From Pachypanchax playfairii (Eukaryota; Chordata; Actinopteri; Cyprinodontiformes; Aplocheilidae): a stretch of 64,000 bases of DNA. Position numbers and translations under genes: made by a program. The notes under the pieces were generated by a model. That model saw only the letters and a program-made list of their open reading frames with translations. It was not told where the DNA came from and ran no database searches. Every line of letters begins with the position of its first letter. Positions within the stretch are counted from its first letter, which is position 1. Shown one piece after another: positions 21,070 to 31,850 of the stretch. Location of the stretch: NCBI GenBank assembly GCA_006937955.1, contig SSNP01000068.1:869709-933708 (forward strand), written 5' to 3'.

Positions 21070-21650
21070 CCCTCCTTTCCACTGAACGTGCACGTTAGTG
21101 ACGCGTAATACGCGGCTGATAGCTGCCATTAAAGTCAATGAGACCCTTTACAGTGCGCACAAAGCAGCGCACATGAGACGCGTCCCAGAAGTGTAGTGTC
21201 GCGAGCACTATGCGGCAGTTCTATTTTTTATTCGGTACGCTTCTAAAACGCGTCAAGTTCAGCACTTTAGTTTGGAGCAGACAGGAAATCAGGCGTACGT
21301 ACCCGGAAATTTCAAAATAAAAGGACACGTGTGGATTTCCGTTTGCGAGACTACGAGAAAGTACAGAACCTGTGACGGGTTTGAAGTCCGTAGGTGGTGT
21401 GAATATAAGCCACATACCTTCTGGACACATGTTGTCGACTTTCTCCCTGCTAGTTGTTGTGTGTACTGACAAAATCACGCGGATTTTTGCTATTCGCATG
21501 AGATTTTGTGATCTTTCTGGACCATCTGGATGTGACGCTACGCGAGTGATTTACACGTGTGAAGCGCTCCCGGTAGGAAGGGATATGCTGTTGATTGCGT
21601 GAGCAAAACGTTGGGACGCGTCCAGTGGAAAGGAAGGGTGAAGCTGCTGC
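21070..21650 (+). mobile_element. TIR DNA element (CCTTTCCACTG family), copy 1
   Basis: The ends are ACCCCTCCTTTCCACTGAAC and GTCCAGTGGAAAGGAAGGGT. The interior is CpG-rich and aligns in reverse orientation with 46905-47475. Open frames on both strands are chance products of the GC-rich interior. It is a non-autonomous element, perhaps PIF/Harbinger-like, but that is only an impression from the ends. Confidence 0.7.
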
Positions 21651-22604
21651 AGGACGAACCATCTGCTCAAAATGGGACAGCAGCCGCATGCAGCTGCACC
21701 TGTTGGCAGAATCACAAGATATTACTTGAGCTAATCTAAACATGGCTTTAGCAAATAAGGCCCCATTGTGCAGAGCAGCTGCAGGGCAAACTATTGGCTC
21801 AAAACTACATGGATCAGGGCCACTAGACACGTCCTTTCTGTCTGTCTTTTTTGCCGCAACATGTCAATCACAGCCCAGTCCGCCATGCACCCCCCCCCCC
21901 TATTTTTAAAGAGGATGTGGGTGGGGATGTAATATCGAGGGTGTGAGTTGTCCTTTAAAAATGCCTTTTCCACATTTGAGATTTCACCAGAATTTTTTAC
22001 ATTTTTGTTATTACTAGTGGTCATTTTGTCTTGCAATTAGTTTTTGCATATGACTGTGCAGTTGCTTGTTCCTGATTTGCATCTGTGTGGTTCCCTGCTG
22101 TGACTGACTGTCTGCTCTGAACTTCAATATGTAGAAGTCTACCTCTACACCCTGGTTGGACCATTCTCCTCCTGCTCCACTGATCCACTGAACCATCATT
22201 TAGGGAAATTAGTATTTTCAGTTACTCTGGACATGGCTGTGTAACCGAGAAAAACAGCAGATTACGTCGCACCATCACTTCATTTTAATCCCTAATCCTA
22301 ATAATAATAGTTTCAACTAGAATTTCGTGATAGTGCTAAAATTGTCCCTATCTTGCAATGGTAAAAAAGAATCCTAAAAAAAAGTGAGCCCATCACCACC
22401 AAAATATAATCAATTGGTCCTTGTTCCATTTTCGACCTATCCTAAAAAGTTAATCAAACTCCATCCAGAAATGTCTGCGTTTTCTTGTTAAGAGATAAAC
22501 AAACAAATAACCAATGAAAACAAAACCTCCATTACCTCCTTGGCAGAGGTAATAAACTACTTGTACCAGTAAAACAAAACTCAGTTTTCTCTAAGGACAC
22601 TCAC

Positions 22605-22702
22605 CTTTTCAGGGTTTGGGATCTCTGGTTTTGATCTACATGAACTGGAAGTAGGTGAACGGGTTGTTGGATCTTTAGCATGTCAGCAGGCCTTTTTTAT
22701 AC
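22605..22702 (-). promoter_or_regulatory. Promoter and first exon module without its own receptor (copy 4)
   Basis: The TATA motif GTATAAAAAAGG (22691-22702) and an exon ending CCTGAAAAG/GTGAGT at 22605 are nearly identical to copies 1 and 2. The octamer-like site is changed to ATGCTAAAG. The next minus-strand coding exon below it is the 16022 receptor, which already has the closer module at 19915. It is therefore an orphan or an alternative distal promoter. Confidence 0.55.
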
Positions 22703-22717
22703 TGAATGTAAATGACA

Positions 22718-23145
22718 GGATTTGTTGAAGTAGGGGTATGATGGCGTCTTCCCGTCCAACCCCGCGGAAATAAGCAAACTGCAGTGGGTCTTGAAATGTG
22801 CTTGTTTGCTTATTTAGGTGGACCAACATGAGTCTCTTCAAGACGTTCATGATGTGGGATGTTAGGGCAACAGTCCTGTAGTCGATAGGGACAATAGATA
22901 AGACGTCTTTGGTAATGGAACAAGGTAGGAGGTTTTCCATAGAAATGGTACCCTCTCCTGGGTGAGGCTGAGGTTGAAGATACGCTGCAGAATCCCACAT
23001 AGCTGATCTGTACAACTTTTTAGGACTCTGGGACTAACATCATCTGGACCTGCTGCCTTGTTCCTGTTCAGTCTCTCCAGCTGCTTCTTCACCTGACTGC
23101 TAGATACAGACAGGCAGGAAGTGGAGGCAATGGGGACATAATACA
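22718..23145 (-). mobile_element. LINE reverse transcriptase fragment (L2/Rex/jockey-like)
   Basis: The minus strand encodes, in two frames, LERLNRNKAAGPDDVSPRVL, a stretch with QRIFNLSLTQERVP, then DYRTVALTSHIMNVLKRLML and DPLQFAYFRGVGREDAI. These are the fingers and early palm segments of non-LTR reverse transcriptases. A frameshift in the middle separates them, and the YADD catalytic motif is not included. It lies between the 3' flank of the 23207 gene and module 22605. Confidence 0.8.
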
Positions 23146-23206
23146 TAGTACAAAGAACAGATACAGAGAGTGGCATTATTTCTGTAGACTGCGTCTGTAC
23201 TTAGTT

Positions 23207-24067
23207 TTATTTCTTATGCCACATGAATTTTCTTGTTCTTTGAAGAAATAGCAAAGGTAAGACCAGACTGCTGGGCAGAGAAATCCAGATACCAATTTCT
23301 ATTAAAACACAGAAATGTATTTCTTCTGAAAGTTCTAAGCCAAATAAAACCAGACCAAAAACCAATTTCAACATCAATATTCCCAATATGATTAAAATGG
23401 TGTAGAAAGCCCGTTGTTTTGATTGGTCAACCTTCTCCCTGCCTTTACTGTGTTCTCCTGGTCCAGGACGAATTAAAACCCAGAGAACTGACAAGCTGCA
23501 GAATGAAACAATTACTACGGAGAAAATCAGAAGGCAGGCATCTATATAAATATAAAAAGTAACGGCTAAAAGAGAAAGAAACCAGTTACAGCCAATGGTG
23601 ATATTTCTGATTCTGATAGCTTTTTCACTTCTCAGGCTCAAGAATGTGATGGGATGAACAACAGCCAAGTAGCGTTCGATGCAGGTCACAGTGTGGAAGA
23701 AGAATTGTCCATACCAAGGGAAAGAAAACATATTTACACCAACATGAAATATGTCGAAATTTCTCAAGCAGCTTCCACAAATAGTGGTTACACACCCCAG
23801 GATACCAATGAGTTCCATGCTGACCATGTGGTATGTGAAGACGTCACAGTGACTTATCCCTGATGAGGTGTGGATCTTTTGCTGAAGTTGTTGGAAACCA
23901 AAGTATAAAATGAAAATGCAGAGAGGAATGAGGAGGATGAAGTAGGTGACACTGAAAATGCTGAAAACAAACACGTCAGGGCTTCTAATGAAGCAGATTT
24001 TAGGATCAGTGGTGAGAAGATGTGGATTAAGGAGGGAGCCATTGGAGAATGAAGAGTTTGCCAACAT
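23207..24067 (-). CDS. Seven-transmembrane receptor, trio member C
   Basis: The 286-aa protein starts at the ATG directly after a CATTCTCCAG acceptor. The N-terminus is identical to trio member A (both glycosylation sites). It is five residues shorter because the loop between TM4 and TM5 reads TFYIYIDA where A and B have TFVAVTDYVYIDA. The TM6-TM7 outer region is the most changed: LVFGLVLFGLELSEEIHFC and VLIEIGIW. The core intracellular motifs are unchanged (ERY, VDQSKQRAFYTI). The module at 24668-24782 provides the first exon, giving an intron of about 600 nt. Confidence 0.92.
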   Translation of the reverse strand: MLANSSFSNGSLLNPHLLTTDPKICFIRSPDVFVFSIFSVTYFILLIPLCIFILYFGFQQLQQKIHTSSGISHCDVFTYHMVSMELIGILGCVTTICGSCLRNFDIFHVGVNMFSFPWYGQFFFHTVTCIERYLAVVHPITFLSLRSEKAIRIRNITIGCNWFLSLLAVTFYIYIDACLLIFSVVIVSFCSLSVLWVLIRPGPGEHSKGREKVDQSKQRAFYTILIILGILMLKLVFGLVLFGLELSEEIHFCVLIEIGIWISLPSSLVLPLLFLQRTRKFMWHKK

Positions 24068-24667
24068 CTGGAGAATGAAGCACAGAAAAAATAAAATTTA
24101 AATGTATGTAAAAATTCATTTTGTAGTGTTGAATCTTGACTCTATACTTTAAATTGGGTGTACACCTGTCATACTTCTGTTTACATGCTTTTCAATGTTG
24201 TTACTGGTTTTGAAAAAAGTTATTACTTTTTGTAGACAGACATGGTACACTGTAAAACAGTTTTGCAAAAACCTCACAGTAATATCCAAATATTTGTTTG
24301 AGGTTGAAATTCCCCTCTTCATTGGTGTGTGGTTACTATGGTGACACTAATGAGCTTTTGGAGTCAGCTGTAATGTTTATATTAATCCTTGTTCCCCTCA
24401 CATCTATCAAGTTAGTTGTTTTGGTCACATTAAAAGTATTCTGAAATTGCCTAATACTTTTTCAGTTGTTTTCTGGTACTTTTTTTAAGGCAGAACAAAA
24501 ATATTAGAGAAAAAAATGTTTTAAACAAAAAACAGTTAAATCTGTTCTTTGTAGCATTTACATAAAAAACACAAACATTTTTAAATTAATTTGGAGGTAA
24601 CACTACAATCAACTTCAGGACCATGTATGTCTAGGAAAACCCTGATAGTAGTAAGAGGTTTACTCAC

Positions 24668-24782
24668 CTTTTCATCAGCACATGAACTCAATCTTTCTGG
24701 TCCAGGTGAATATATGTTCAAACCGCAGAGATCGGAGAAGAGCTATAGGATGTTTTGCATGTTTATAAGCTATTTATACTCC
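24668..24782 (-). promoter_or_regulatory. Promoter and first exon module, variant type (copy 5)
   Basis: The TATA box GAGTATAAATAGC lies within 24769-24782, ACATGCAAAACATCC follows, and the exon ends TGATGAAAAG/GTGAGT at 24668/24667. It is the sister of copy 3 with small deletions in the exon body. It is the first exon of the 23207-24067 receptor. Confidence 0.7.
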
Positions 24783-25079
24783 CTGCACATGCTGCAGATG
24801 ACAGTAAACAAAGCTATTTGTTTGACAAATTATGTTTTTTTTTACACGCAAAACTCAAACAGCTGAATCCAGTGATGATTTCATGCACACCTGTCAGTTT
24901 GACTCAGATTTGGATTTTTTCTTCTTTTGTTTTTTCACATGAATAATTCATGGAAAGGCTTAAAACTTTCAACTGTTTTCTTCAGTAACAAATATATTTA
25001 ACAAATGTTGTATCTGAAGAATATCCATAATTTCAGCAAACTATAATATGAACTGTTCGGTAACACCTTCTTTTACAGT

Positions 25080-25255
25080 CTCCTAATTAATAAGAAATTA
25101 CCTGATACATATATGGAAAATTCTGGTGTGTAATGGGTAATTACCATGTGTAATAAGTAGGTAAATACAGATAAATTACAGCTGAAATTATTCAGCATTA
25201 CATATATGGAAAATTATAGCATATATGGGTAATTACCACATGTAATAAGCGGTGA
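25080..25255. repeat. Two imperfect copies of an ATATGGAAAATT / GGGTAATTACC unit
   Basis: ACATATATGGAAAATTCTGG through ACCATGTGTAATAAG is repeated about 115 nt later with changes (ATATGGGTAATTACCACATG). It may be a minisatellite or a transposon interior. No function is apparent. Confidence 0.45.
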
Positions 25256-25349
25256 TTTTCAGGGACTTATCGAGTTTATCTTATTGCCATTTGTCAAAGT
25301 TACAGTGTTTTCATGCAAATAAACTACATTTGAATTGTAGTTTCCGACT

Positions 25350-25450
25350 CAGTGATGGAGCTGTAAAACGCCCAGAACAATATGACTGCATCAAACGTTC
25401 AACAACGGACAAACTCAGAGGGACAAAGCATCCAAACAAACATTCATAAG
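25350..25450 (+). promoter_or_regulatory. Possible non-coding first exon of the 26804 receptor
   Basis: A GC-richer stretch ends AACATTCATAAG/GTTAGTGT, a donor of the same type as the first exons of the plus-strand genes further right. Splicing to the acceptor at 26801 would remove an intron of about 1.35 kb that contains a transposon. No TATA box is evident. Confidence 0.3.
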
Positions 25451-25714
25451 GTTAGTGTTGTAGTTAATTTTTGATATACTTTAAAATGTATTATAATATA
25501 ATTAAATGTGTAAAAATATACCAGATTTTTAGACTTTCTAAATTTCAAAGATCCACAAGAAGATATAAAGTTTAATTTTCCATATATGTTAATATAATCC
25601 AACACATTTTTGTGGCTTAAAATAGATAATGTTACTAACTGCTATTAACACAAACAAATAAACAACACTGTGATCATGTTGGTCTGCAGTCAATAGGAGG
25701 TTATCACCTTGTTT

Positions 25715-26620
25715 CAGCATTATACAATCCCAATTACCCAAAAGTTGAGACATTGTGTAAAATATAAATAAATACCAAATGCAATGATTTGCAAATCTAT
25801 TAAACCCATATTTGATTCCCTGTAGAACATCAACAATATATCAGATGTTGAAGCTTAATTATTTTACCATTTCATGAAAAATATTAGCTCATTTGAAATT
25901 TGACAGCAGCAACTTCTCTCACAAACATTTGCGCAACAAAAAGGCTAAAAGTATGGGGCACAATTCAAAATCAACAGAAGGAACAGCTGGCAGCAGCTCA
26001 GTAACAGCAATTTGAAGATCCCACCATGAATAATATTATCAAAAGAGAATCAGGAGGAATCTTTGTGTGCAGGGAACAAAGTCAGCTCTTTATCTGCAAG
26101 CATTAAAAACAGGTATGATTCCCTACTCGTCATCACTGCATGGACATTTCCACATATGATCACATGTGATCCAGAATCACCTGCATCTTCTCTGGATCAA
26201 ACCTTAAAATGTTCTGATGCAGAGTGGAAACTGTTCTGTGGTCAGATTTTTTCCAAGTCCTAAATTCCTTTTGGTAAACCTGGATGTCCTGCAGGAGAGG
26301 GAGCACTCAGCCTGGTATCAGCAGATGGTTCAAAACCATCATCTATAGGGTTTAACCTAAAACTCCAGCAGCTGGTCTCGTCACTTCCCAGATGTTTACA
26401 GACAGATGTTAAAAGAAGAGCAGATGTTACACGATGATAAACATCACCCTCTTCCAACTTCTTTTTGATGTGTTGCTGCCACCAAATTCAGAATGAGCCA
26501 ATATTTTATATGAAATGGTAAAATATCTCAGTTTTAACATGTTGTTTATGTTCTATAGAACATGAGATCTGGAAATCATTGCATTCTGCTTTTGTTAAAT
26601 TAAAGTTTTTATCATCAGGA
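25715..26620. mobile_element. Non-autonomous DNA transposon (CCCAATT...AAAAGTTGAGACATT ends)
   Basis: The left end CAATCCCAATTACCCAAAAG with GACATTGTGTAAAATATAAA is a terminus I know from many fish genomes. The internal inverted segments AATGCAATGATTTGCAAATC and GGAAATCATTGCATTCTG confirm an element. The interior contains decayed coding-like pieces with stops. The right end is truncated near 26620. Confidence 0.6.
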
Positions 26621-26803
26621 TTGTTAATTTCTTAATAAACAGATTTGAAATTAGGGAATAAAAGTATCTGCTTTGTTTGTTGGATTTTTAACACTCACAT
26701 TTGCTTGAAAATAAGTTAAATCTCAGAAATAAACACAAATAAAGTATCTAAGAAGGGACGCTTGATTTGAGCTGTCAGTTAACTGTGTTTTTCTTTTCCA
26801 GTT

Positions 26804-27700
26804 ATGTTGGGAAAATTCTCCTCATCTTCCAATGACTCGCTTCTTTACACACTTTCTCCTTCCGCTGACGTTCAGCTCCCTTTATCTGTGCAGTGCTTCA
26901 TCTCCGAACAAAGCTCCTTCGCCTTCGGCGCATTCAGCACGACCAATATCATCCTCCTCCTCCCCCTCTCCATCTTCATCCTCTACCATGGTCTTAACCA
27001 GTATCGAAAAGGCTCCACCTCTTCAGCAACAAAAACGAGTCATTCAGACATCTTCACCTACCACTTGGTCACCATAGAGCTAGTTGGTGTTTTTGGCTGC
27101 ATCTTTAATCTTTGTGCTGTTTTTACTAATCGTCTCACCCCTTTAATGGCCGGCGTCTTGTGTTGTACTTTTTCATATAATGGAGAGATGTACTTTCACT
27201 TTTTAACCTGTGTAGAGCGCTACCTGGCTGTTGTACATCCAGTCACCTACCTGAACCTGAAAAAAACAAGAGGGGTCAGAATCAGAAACATCTGTATCAG
27301 CTGTTCCTGGCTGCTTTCTTTCATGCTAACTAGCTTGTTGTATGAACAAAAAGTCTTCATGGTCATAAATTTTTTTCTGTTGATATCATCCCTAATAGTT
27401 GTTTCCTTCTGCAGTTTGTCGGTTCTCAGTGTTTTGATCCATCCAGGCCCAAGGAAACAGAGTGGTAGGAAGTGGGTGGTCCGATCAAAGCAGAGGGCAT
27501 TTTACACCATCATGGCCATACTGGGAGTGTTATTAATCAGATTTGCGTGGGATTTGACTTGGGCAGTACTGTTCACCTCAGAAAATAATTTGACTTGTGA
27601 GCTGATTACATGCAATCTTTGGTTGAATCTACCCAGCAGCCTGCTGTTACCTCTAATGTTTCTGCACAGAGCAGGAAAACTGTCTTGCTGTAAAAAATGA
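26804..27700 (+). CDS. Seven-transmembrane receptor, divergent singleton
   Basis: The 298-aa protein has its ATG two bases after a TTTTCTTTTCCAG acceptor. Features: N10-D-S, Cys31 before TM1, TM1 about 39-64, Glu92 in TM2 (IELVGVFG), ERY 138-140 with LAVVHPVTYLNLKKTRG, an unusually clean TM4-TM5 transition (TSLLYEQKVFMV), a shorter ICL3 (VVRSKQRAFYTI, without the DQ), ECL3 with Cys in NNLTC, TM7 NLPSSLLLPLMF, and tail KLSCCKK. Codon choice in the first 60 codons is C- and T-rich (many TCC and CTC), unlike the neighbours. It stands alone on the plus strand between minus-strand genes. Confidence 0.9.
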   Translation: MLGKFSSSSNDSLLYTLSPSADVQLPLSVQCFISEQSSFAFGAFSTTNIILLLPLSIFILYHGLNQYRKGSTSSATKTSHSDIFTYHLVTIELVGVFGCIFNLCAVFTNRLTPLMAGVLCCTFSYNGEMYFHFLTCVERYLAVVHPVTYLNLKKTRGVRIRNICISCSWLLSFMLTSLLYEQKVFMVINFFLLISSLIVVSFCSLSVLSVLIHPGPRKQSGRKWVVRSKQRAFYTIMAILGVLLIRFAWDLTWAVLFTSENNLTCELITCNLWLNLPSSLLLPLMFLHRAGKLSCCKK

Positions 27701-27807
27701 CTAACAAAAAATATGCAACATTTATTTATCCCACGATTTAAGTGTCTTTTATAGTTTGAATAGTTCACAGGAAACAGATAAGAGTCATAATATCACTTTT
27801 GACCAAT

Positions 27808-28417
27808 ACTCTGAACTATGAAGCAGGTTTGTGGCTTAACAAGGTCCAGTTCTGGATTTTCAGTGTCATTAAACTGGTTCACTTCATACCTGGGTCTGTT
27901 ACTGCTCTAACATTTACCGGCTGCCAGATTAGAGCTCTCACATGATATTACATTACCTCTCATCAGATCCGTGTCTTTGAAGAATGATAAAACAGAAACA
28001 GGTAGATAAAAGTTCTATCGTGTCTGACTCAGTGTTCTGCTTTGAAGTTTGACTTTCATTAAGCAGCATCCTTATTAGTGATATGTGATGTTTATAAAAC
28101 AGAAGCTGGTTCATCCAGATTCGGTTCCTACTAACTGTTGGATTGGATTAGTGTTGATTATAATTATCTGTCCTTAAATTAAAGTCAATATTTTCCTGCC
28201 TTCATTCAACATGAGTGTGTGCACAGTGCATTATATTCAATTATATATGTGTGGTCATGCTCATTTTCATTGGCTGTGTGTTTCTGCTACCTGCTTCATG
28301 ACTCTGATTGGTTCTCTGATTAAAAATCCACGTGTTTCAAATGAATTCACACAGATCCCAAATGTATAAGCAGCTTCATACCCCGGTCTGTTGAACCGGG
28401 TTCATAGTCCAGTGTAA
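27808..28417. mobile_element. Candidate MITE with inverted ends
   Basis: CTCTGAACTATGAAGCAGGT at the left and ACCGGGTTCATAGTCCAGTG at the right are imperfect inverted repeats. The right end carries a small CCGGTCTGTTGAACCGG palindrome. Only one copy is visible. Confidence 0.45.
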
Positions 28418-29881
28418 AGACAATAACTACAGTGAAAACAAGTATTTAAAATCTGATGTGATCCAGTCATATTCTTCTAGGAAGTGATGCATATGGGGTC
28501 ATGATCCAGCATGACGGGGGCATAACAAAAACCTTCAAGGCGAGGTGTTTTTAACAAACTGAATCAAAGACAACAAGAACTTTTGTTATTTTTATTCTTG
28601 AAGACGTTTCTTGTCTCAGAGTTTTCTCTGATCAGCTGATTCAACTTTCCAAGAATCTTGTGAAAATGATTGACGGCTGGACTGGAAATGAGTAAAAAAA
28701 CAGATATTATTGAAAACAGCTTGACAGTCGATAGACAGACATGTTAATACTGGATTTATGTGACTGCTCTGTGTTTTATTTTATTACTTAGAGTGGTATC
28801 ATTTGTTTCCTGCAGTTATCATTATAGTACCAGTAATCTAAATGTTTATTTCATCCTGCAGGTGTTTTTTTTTAATGTAAATTTTTTCTTTTAGATTGTA
28901 GTTTTAGATTTGTTTGCATTATGTTTATGTGGTTGGAGGTGGATTCCACACTGTTCATGTTGTTAAAAATGATGAATTGGTTGATTGAGTCAACGTCACT
29001 AAAGGAAAAAAATATGTCTCTTTTGACTTTGAACTGTTGTAATTGCTCATCTGACAAGTCCTCATGAACTTCTGAGCTTATTATTGTGACATTGTTATTT
29101 TACTGTAAATAAATACATTTAAATTCATTGTAGAGAGAGAGAGGTGTAGCCCGGTTTCTGTATCTATTCTTTTATTTTAGGCAAGATGTATATTTAATTT
29201 GTTTTGCACCGTTCACTTGTTAAACTTACAGTTACAAACAATGACACAATGAGGTTTTGCTAAATCGGAACATGAACTTAGAAATGCATGCATGTGTATA
29301 TTTGAGTAAATATTCCAGAGATGAGAAAGACAAAACATCCGGCACTGAGAAGGTTGTTAATTTTATTATTTTACAGTTACAGAAAACCAAAGCCCTGACA
29401 CCATGACACCCCTTAAATCCAAATAAGATTTAAACATTTAACAGACAGATCCTGTAATTTTATTAAATTCATTTCATTTTTAAATAAATGTCTTTTTTAA
29501 AGTCAAACTGAATATTATGATATTATAATATATTAAAATATCATAACTGAATATATATATACACAGATTGGAGAAAACTAAACTTTGCCCTATGTGATGC
29601 AGCAATATGTATAATTTATCACAAAAGGGTTGTACTTAGCAATTAAATGTGATTCTAATGGAAATTTGCATCTTTTTGGAATTTTGTACCTTTAACAGTC
29701 TCGGCTCAGTGAGATTATGATTTTATTTGCTCGGGTCAGTCTCAGAACTCTCACCAGCTTTATCTTTTTTTTTTTTTTGTTCAGCAAACAGAATGTGTAA
29801 AAACTAAAACAAACCATCTAATTCTAGAAAAGTTGAAGGACTGATAATTCTGAAAGTTGTTTTGTTTGATTCATTCTAATC
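28418..29881. other. AT-rich intergenic region, nothing firmly identified
   Basis: The segment 28600-28690 (TCTTGAAGACGTTTCTTGTC ... TCTCTGATCAGCTGATTC) resembles the tail of fish Penelope-like elements but is too short to assign. The remainder has A/T runs and a 61-codon open frame without any motif. The end nearest 29881 would be the 3' UTR of the minus-strand receptor. Confidence 0.3.
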
Positions 29882-30796
29882 TCATCCTGATTGGATATTC
29901 TTATTGCAACACTTTAACTTTCCTTCTCTGTGAAGGAACATCAGAGGTAGAATCAGACTGCTTGGCAGACTTGAGAAGCAAGAGAACATAAAAATTAAAC
30001 ATCCATTATTCCCTGACAGAATCGTTCCAACAAAAGTCAGATTCCAAAGAAACCTGAACAGCAGGACTCCCAGTGTGATTAAGGTGCTGACTAATGCTTT
30101 CCGCTTTATATGATCAACCTTCCTCCTGTCCCCACCCTGGCTCCCTGGACCTGGAGGAATCAGTACACAGAGAACAGAAAGGCTACAGAAGAAGATAAGA
30201 GAGAACGATACCACCAACAGGGCAAAATCCATAATGATGAAAAGGTTGTCAATCATCACAAAACCCATCCCTACAAAACCAAGAAGCCAGTTAGAGACAA
30301 TGCTGATGTTTCTGAGTCTCTCCCCTCTTTCAGTCCTCAGACTCAGATAGGCGATGGGGTGAACTGTAGCCAGGTAACGCTCTACAGATGTTAGGATGTG
30401 AGATATCGCTTGTCCATACCAGGAGAAAGAAAAAAATAGACACCCAACATTTAGTATGGATAGACGATTGCTGTAGAGGCCAAAAGAGCAGAGGACACTC
30501 CCAATGACACCAATTAGTTCTATGATGACCATGTTGTAGATGAAGACGTCAGAGTGACGCACAGTGGTGGTCGAGGAGGTGGAGCACCTATGCTGACATT
30601 GTTGGAGACCAATGTAGAATATGAACATGGAGAGAGGGAGGAAGAGGAGGACGCTGATGATGGTGAAGGCAGCAAAGATGAAAACATTTGAACTTAAGAC
30701 GAAGCATGACAGAAACAGCGGGAGGGAGACGTTTCTGGAGGAGACTTCTAAATACAAATCTGAGTCCAGGGTGAAGGATGAGAAGTTTACAGACAT
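29882..30796 (-). CDS. Seven-transmembrane receptor, most divergent intact member
   Basis: The 304-aa protein has its ATG directly after CTCTCCCAG. Features: N4-F-S and N22-V-S, Cys31, Glu93 in TM2, ERY 139-141 but in the context LTSVERYLATVHPIAYL, where the others have Cys before the acidic pair. The ICL3-TM6 entry is changed to VDHIKRKALVSTL where all others read (S/T)K-x-RAFYTI or RAFYII. TM7 is SLPSSLILPLMF and the tail KLKCCNKNIQSG. It may couple differently from the rest. The upstream intron probably ends at a donor at 31793. Confidence 0.9.
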   Translation of the reverse strand: MSVNFSSFTLDSDLYLEVSSRNVSLPLFLSCFVLSSNVFIFAAFTIISVLLFLPLSMFIFYIGLQQCQHRCSTSSTTTVRHSDVFIYNMVIIELIGVIGSVLCSFGLYSNRLSILNVGCLFFSFSWYGQAISHILTSVERYLATVHPIAYLSLRTERGERLRNISIVSNWLLGFVGMGFVMIDNLFIIMDFALLVVSFSLIFFCSLSVLCVLIPPGPGSQGGDRRKVDHIKRKALVSTLITLGVLLFRFLWNLTFVGTILSGNNGCLIFMFSCFSSLPSSLILPLMFLHREGKLKCCNKNIQSG

Positions 30797-30984
30797 CTGG
30801 GAGAGAAAAAAATATACTCAGACATCTAATATGTAAACTGTGTCATTTATGTATGATCTCAAATTAGACATGGGTGGATTTGGACAAGATGATAGACATG
30901 AAGAAAAGCAGTTATCAAAGAAAGAACTAACAAATACGGAAGTGTAAGAGATAATATGAAAAAAACAATGGCTGATTATCCATC

Positions 30985-31470
30985 AGGGTCACAGGAAGCT
31001 GGTACCTATCTCCAGCTGTCATTGGGGACACCCTGGACATGTTGCCAGTCCATTAAAGGCTACATACAGACAAAGACGCATGGTTAATGTTAATATCAAA
31101 CGAGATCCTACTTAATGACGCAATGCTAGCTATCACAAATCGGATGTTTTCCTGTTAACCCTAACTGCTGAAGCTTGATGCGACGTGGTGAGACGCGCCT
31201 GAATCGCGCCCGATGTAAACCACTCCATAGACTAGAATGGTTTCTATTTGCTGTGGTGACCGCAGCGCTGCTGTAACGTGTCACTGACAATTTAGAATTA
31301 TCAATTAACCTGAAGCATGTTTTTGAACTGTGGGAGGAAGCCGGAGTACTCTAAGAAAATCCATGCATGCATGGGGAGAACATGCAAACTCCATGTAGAA
31401 AGACCCCACCCCAGAATCTAGGACCTTTTCACTGCAAGGCAACAGTGTTATAAACTGTGCCACTATTTAA
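30985..31470 (-). mobile_element. tRNA-derived SINE with an insert
   Basis: The head on the minus strand is GTGGCACAGTTTATAACACT near 31440-31465. The body TGTGGGAGGAAGCCGGAGTA and tail CCAGCTGTCATTGGGGACAC follow in the plus-strand reading. Some 190 bp around 31090-31280 (CpG-rich GAGACGCGCCTGAATCGCGC) do not belong to the SINE and interrupt it, so a small MITE has probably landed in it. Confidence 0.65.
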
Positions 31471-31792
31471 CCCTTTAGTCATTAATGACATGAAATATAC
31501 TAAAAGAATAAGACATAAAAATAGCTAAAACAAGAATTAAAAGACAACACAAGGGCCATGTCAATCTTTACATTTAGTCAAAAAAAAGAATGTACAAAGC
31601 AGTTTTATGTTTGTTTAAAGAAAGTCCAATAGAAATTCCATAATAAACAACATTAAACTGTTAGACCCTTTGTCATTTACTGCTGATCAGAAATAACCAG
31701 TTTCCAAAATCTTTTTCTATTTTAAAAATGTGATAAATTCTTAAAAAAACTTTAAAGTTAGTAATAAAGACTGTCTTTTTTAGAACACCCAC

Positions 31793-31850
31793 CTTGTCTG
31801 CAGCGTTTTCTTTATTTTTTTCCTGATGTGTCTTGTGTTGCGATCTGGAG
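31793..31850 (-). promoter_or_regulatory. Possible non-coding first exon of the 29882 receptor
   Basis: On the minus strand GCTGCAGACAAG/GTGGGTGTTC gives a plausible donor about 1 kb upstream of the CDS acceptor. It shows no clear similarity to the other modules and no TATA box was found at the right distance. Confidence 0.3.

Noticed and set aside
21221..21830. Several frames on both strands, one with a paralog at 47037-47309
   Set aside because: Their conservation comes from the non-autonomous TIR element. The frame is not kept by selection, and the two copies have different stops and shifts.
25252..25449. Open frame of 65 codons
   Set aside because: No motif. The end of this stretch is better explained as a possible non-coding exon with a donor at 25450.
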